From Gadus chalcogrammus (Eukaryota > Chordata > Actinopteri > Gadiformes > Gadidae): 64,000 bases of DNA. Shown here piece after piece: positions 61,868 to 64,000 of the stretch. The stretch spans positions 11,117,548-11,181,547 of the forward strand of contig NC_079420.1 in assembly GCF_026213295.1 (NCBI RefSeq), written 5' to 3'. A program made the translations under genes and the position numbers. The stretch's first letter is position 1; each line of letters opens with the position of its first letter. The notes below the pieces were generated by a model. It did no database searches, had not been told where the DNA came from, and worked only from the letters and a program-made list of their open reading frames with translations.

Positions 61868-62611
61868 TCGTTCTCCAGTAGGGGCATACACACGACCTCT
61901 TTGACGCCAGGGTTGTTGGCCTTTTCACTGGAGCAGCGCTGAAGGTCCCAGGTGGCCAGGCGCACCGTGGCCCGGCTGTCCCGCGGGCCCGGTGCCTCGC
62001 GGGGCCGCAGGGACACCATCTGCGTGGGTCCTCCCGGCGGGAGTCGAGGTCGTCGCTCCGGAGGCTGAACGAGGTTGGGCTCGGATGGGACCGACCCGTG
62101 TAGGTCAGCCCGCCGTTGGTATTGGTGGACGGAGTTCTTGAGCGCTCCACAAACACCTGGAAACGGATCTTGTCCAGTAGGGAGCAGTTTATGTGATCGA
62201 CCCTAACCAGGTCCTCGATGCTCTTGAACGGACCGTGTTGGGTCCGATATAGGCGACAATGTTCCGGGCGATTTTCTCCGTGATGCCGCAGATGCTCATG
62301 AGCTGCGGCGGGACGGCGGTGTTGATGTTCATGCCGCTGCAGGAGGACATATGCTCCGGGTCTCTCCGCAGGGAGGACGGGGAGTGCTGCGACGAACTGG
62401 TCCTACTCGACACGCAGATCTCCACTTTAATAATCTCCAGTTTGGTGGCGCCTATCCCACTCACCAGCGCTAGGTCCTCCACCTTCTTGAAGCCCCCGAT
62501 GCAGTCCCGGTACTCCACGATGCTCCGCGCCACGGGGCGGTTGACACCGGGCAGGGTCATGAGCTCTTCCTCCGTAGCCGTGTTGATGTTCAGCCGCTCC
62601 TGGCTCACCAT
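61868..62611 (-). pseudogene. eepd1: EEPD1 fragment (helix-hairpin-helix part), frameshifted
   Basis: Matches the large 5' coding exon of EEPD1 (endonuclease/exonuclease/phosphatase family domain 1, a fork-repair nuclease). It begins at VSQERLNINTATEEELMTLP and continues GGFKKVEDLALVSGIGATKL, QHSPSSLRRD and MNINTAVPPQLMSICGITEK. After a 2-bp AT insertion near 62247-62250 it runs HGPFKSIEDLVRVDHIN...VFVERSRTPSTNTNGG. After a 1-bp loss near 62043 it runs PPGGPTQMVSLRP...SEKANNPGVKEVVCMPLLEN. It stops at a normal splice donor (GA|GTGAGT at 61867). The first 35 or so codons and the catalytic domain are missing; an in-frame stop lies 8 codons upstream. It has intron sequence after the donor, so it was copied from DNA, not mRNA. 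Confidence 0.88.
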
Positions 62612-63289
62612 AATTCTCCTGACACCACAACTCTATCTCCCTCCTATTACCATGGTGTCTCCGCCTTTTGGGTGGTTGCTGTTCTCCCTCACGGCTAGCT
62701 GGCTCAAAATTGTACGGAAGTGGTCCGAAACTGTTATCCATTGTTGTTATGTTGCCTATGTAGTCTATGATGATTAGACTGTCCAATCTACCAATTCCTA
62801 CGTCACGCGAAAACGAGCGTTTGAGATGCGGAAGTAAAATTGTATCACAAAAACGGCTCAAGATGCCACTTGTAGTGTAGATTTATTAATAAAAACTAAA
62901 TAATCGTGTATTCGAATTTTTTTCCTATATGATTCTTCACTGCAGTATCTAACTTCCAATACGCACTTTAAGTGGATATCTTTAATGACTGATATCGCTT
63001 CTAAGCAAACTAGACGCATGGGTTTGCCTTCGAATTCTATGAATTCTTCTCATCTTTCTTGACCGAGTTTTCTGTAACTCGATCAATTCTTCTTCTTCTT
63101 TTTTTTTTCTTTTTTTTATTATGTGCGGGCCTGACTGAGTGAGGATGCGGGCCGCACTGAGTGAGGATGCGGGCCGCATGCGGCCCGCGGGCCGCCAGTT
63201 GCCCATCCCTGCTCTAAATCGACGCCACTTCGACCTGGGCGGGACTTTACGTCCTACGTCACTCGCTATGGGTGTGCATGTGTGCGCAT

Positions 63290-63750
63290 AGCTGTCACTC
63301 GCGATGGGTGTGCATGTGAGAAAGGTTTTGGCTTTAGTGTCTATGGGTTGGTAGTAACGGTTCTGATGATTTTTCTGATGGAAAAGTGGTCTTTTATTTC
63401 CATAATCTTTGTTCAGTGAACGCATAAACCCGTTTGTTAGTTAGCAGTTAAACAAAATGCGATCTCTTTGTTTACAGTTACCAACGACCAACTGATGATT
63501 GGGGGTTTGATTCCCTAGTGATGCAAGGTTTTTTCTTTCATTTTGGACTGCACACACATCGCGAGTGACGGATACTCGCACAATGAACACACATCACTGT
63601 CTTTACAATTTCTAGGCAACCGAGGTTTAAAGATTGTCAAGTGGTTAACTCTTGAATCGCATGTACTAAGACCTGATGGGTTAGTGGTCAGGGGACAACT
63701 CATTAACGCGGGGATAAGGGGTTCGATTCCTTAATGAAGCTAGCTTTTTT
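63290..63750. repeat. tRNA-like (SINE) sequences
   Basis: Two B-box-like motifs, GGTTTGATTCCC (63506-63517) and GGTTCGATTCC (63720-63730), each followed by a T-rich stretch (TTTTTTCTTTCAT), and an inverted pair around CACTCGCGATGGGTGTGCAT. Not a functional tRNA as far as I can fold it. Confidence 0.4.
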
Positions 63751-64000
63751 CTTTCATATTCGACTTGATTTTTCTATGCCATTTTGCGTAACTTGTAGTT
63801 TATGATGAAGAAATGTTACTGGGGTTACGGTTAGGGTAACGTAAGACACAAAGTGTTTTTGCAACACAATATTTCTTACAATAACAAATTCCAAAGTTTT
63901 GATGACTCCAGTAGGAAACTTAAGATACCTAGAGAAATGCGTGAGTGCTCACAAAACATCAACAACTCAGCAGTGTGGTACAGGGTGATCAATTCTGATA

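Larger units (their letters stand above)
61346..62967. mobile_element. TTAA-bounded inverted-repeat element carrying an eepd1 fragment
   Basis: Perfect 18-bp inverted ends AGTGCGTATTGGAAGTTA, each flanked by TTAA (61342-61345, 62968-62971), as in piggyBac-type insertions. The subterminal 200 bp on each side are diverged inverted copies (for instance ACGTAGGAATTGGTAGA near 61545 and its complement near 62795). No transposase recognised. Confidence 0.7.
60932..63211. mobile_element. hAT element with nested insertion
   Basis: Terminal repeats CAGGGATGGGCAACT at both ends (inverted) and a perfect 8-bp target duplication CTCTAAAT (60924-60931, 63212-63219). Subterminal GCGGCCCGCGGGCC on the right, usual for hAT MITEs of this type. 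No hAT transposase is seen; most of the interior is the nested element at 61346-62967. Confidence 0.85.

Noticed and set aside
61868..62611. Functional eepd1 gene
   Set aside because: N-terminal codons absent, two frameshifts, no downstream catalytic-domain exons between 57 and 61.8 kb, and enclosed in transposon ends.
63506..63730. Functional tRNA genes from two B-box motifs
   Set aside because: No acceptor stem or anticodon arm can be folded; consistent with SINE-type remnants.

Overview
The window is vertebrate nuclear DNA, almost certainly from a teleost fish. Six split protein-coding genes with vertebrate orthologues are spread over 64 kb, with canonical GT-AG introns, polyadenylation signals, tRNA-derived SINEs, L2-type LINE remnants, and hAT, Harbinger and MITE elements typical of ray-finned fish. 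The density of long dinucleotide runs, (GT)n and (CT)n of 50 to 500 bp in most introns, is extreme even for fish. It resembles what is known of gadiform (cod-like) genomes, but I cannot fix the species.

Layout. 0.3-4.1 kb: tigar (minus, 6 exons). 4.7-9.9 kb: a non-coding gene on the plus strand made of tandem exon-intron units; seven introns each hold one near-identical H/ACA box snoRNA, with an eighth decayed copy. 10.8-12.0 kb: the UPF0235/C15orf40 homologue (minus), head to head with nedd1 (plus, 13.0-21.8 kb, 15 coding exons, 660 aa). 22.1-23.1 kb: an L2 LINE remnant inside a minisatellite. 23.7-29.2 kb: ndufa9 (plus, 11 exons, 373 aa). 29.2-32.9 kb: no gene seen, mostly tandem repeats. 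33.0-45.7 kb: cpne2 (plus, 15 coding exons, 540 aa). 45.9-52.3 kb: repeats and a nest of DNA transposons (hAT MITE, two Harbinger elements, and a hAT inserted into the last bases of one of them). 54.0-56.1 kb: psme3ip1/FAM192A (minus, 6 coding exons, 251 aa) with an AT-AC intron of U12 type. 58.6-59.4 kb: an 81-bp minisatellite. 59.7-60.2 kb: a small DNA transposon with a 47-base G run. 60.9-63.2 kb: a hAT element with a perfect 8-bp target duplication; nested in it is a second inverted-repeat element bounded by TTAA that carries a frameshifted piece of eepd1.

The genes share no pathway. tigar (fructose-2,6-bisphosphatase) and ndufa9 (complex I) are metabolic, nedd1 works at the centrosome, cpne2 is a calcium-dependent phospholipid-binding protein and psme3ip1 a nuclear proteasome-activator partner. 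tigar with ndufa9, and cpne2 with psme3ip1, are two linkages known from human 12p13 and 16q13, here joined. Exon joins for tigar, nedd1, ndufa9, cpne2, psme3ip1 and c15orf40 were checked for phase and all close in frame. The strongest candidates for something undescribed are the snoRNA host array, with paired stem changes and predicted 18S rRNA targets, and the transposon-borne eepd1 fragment.
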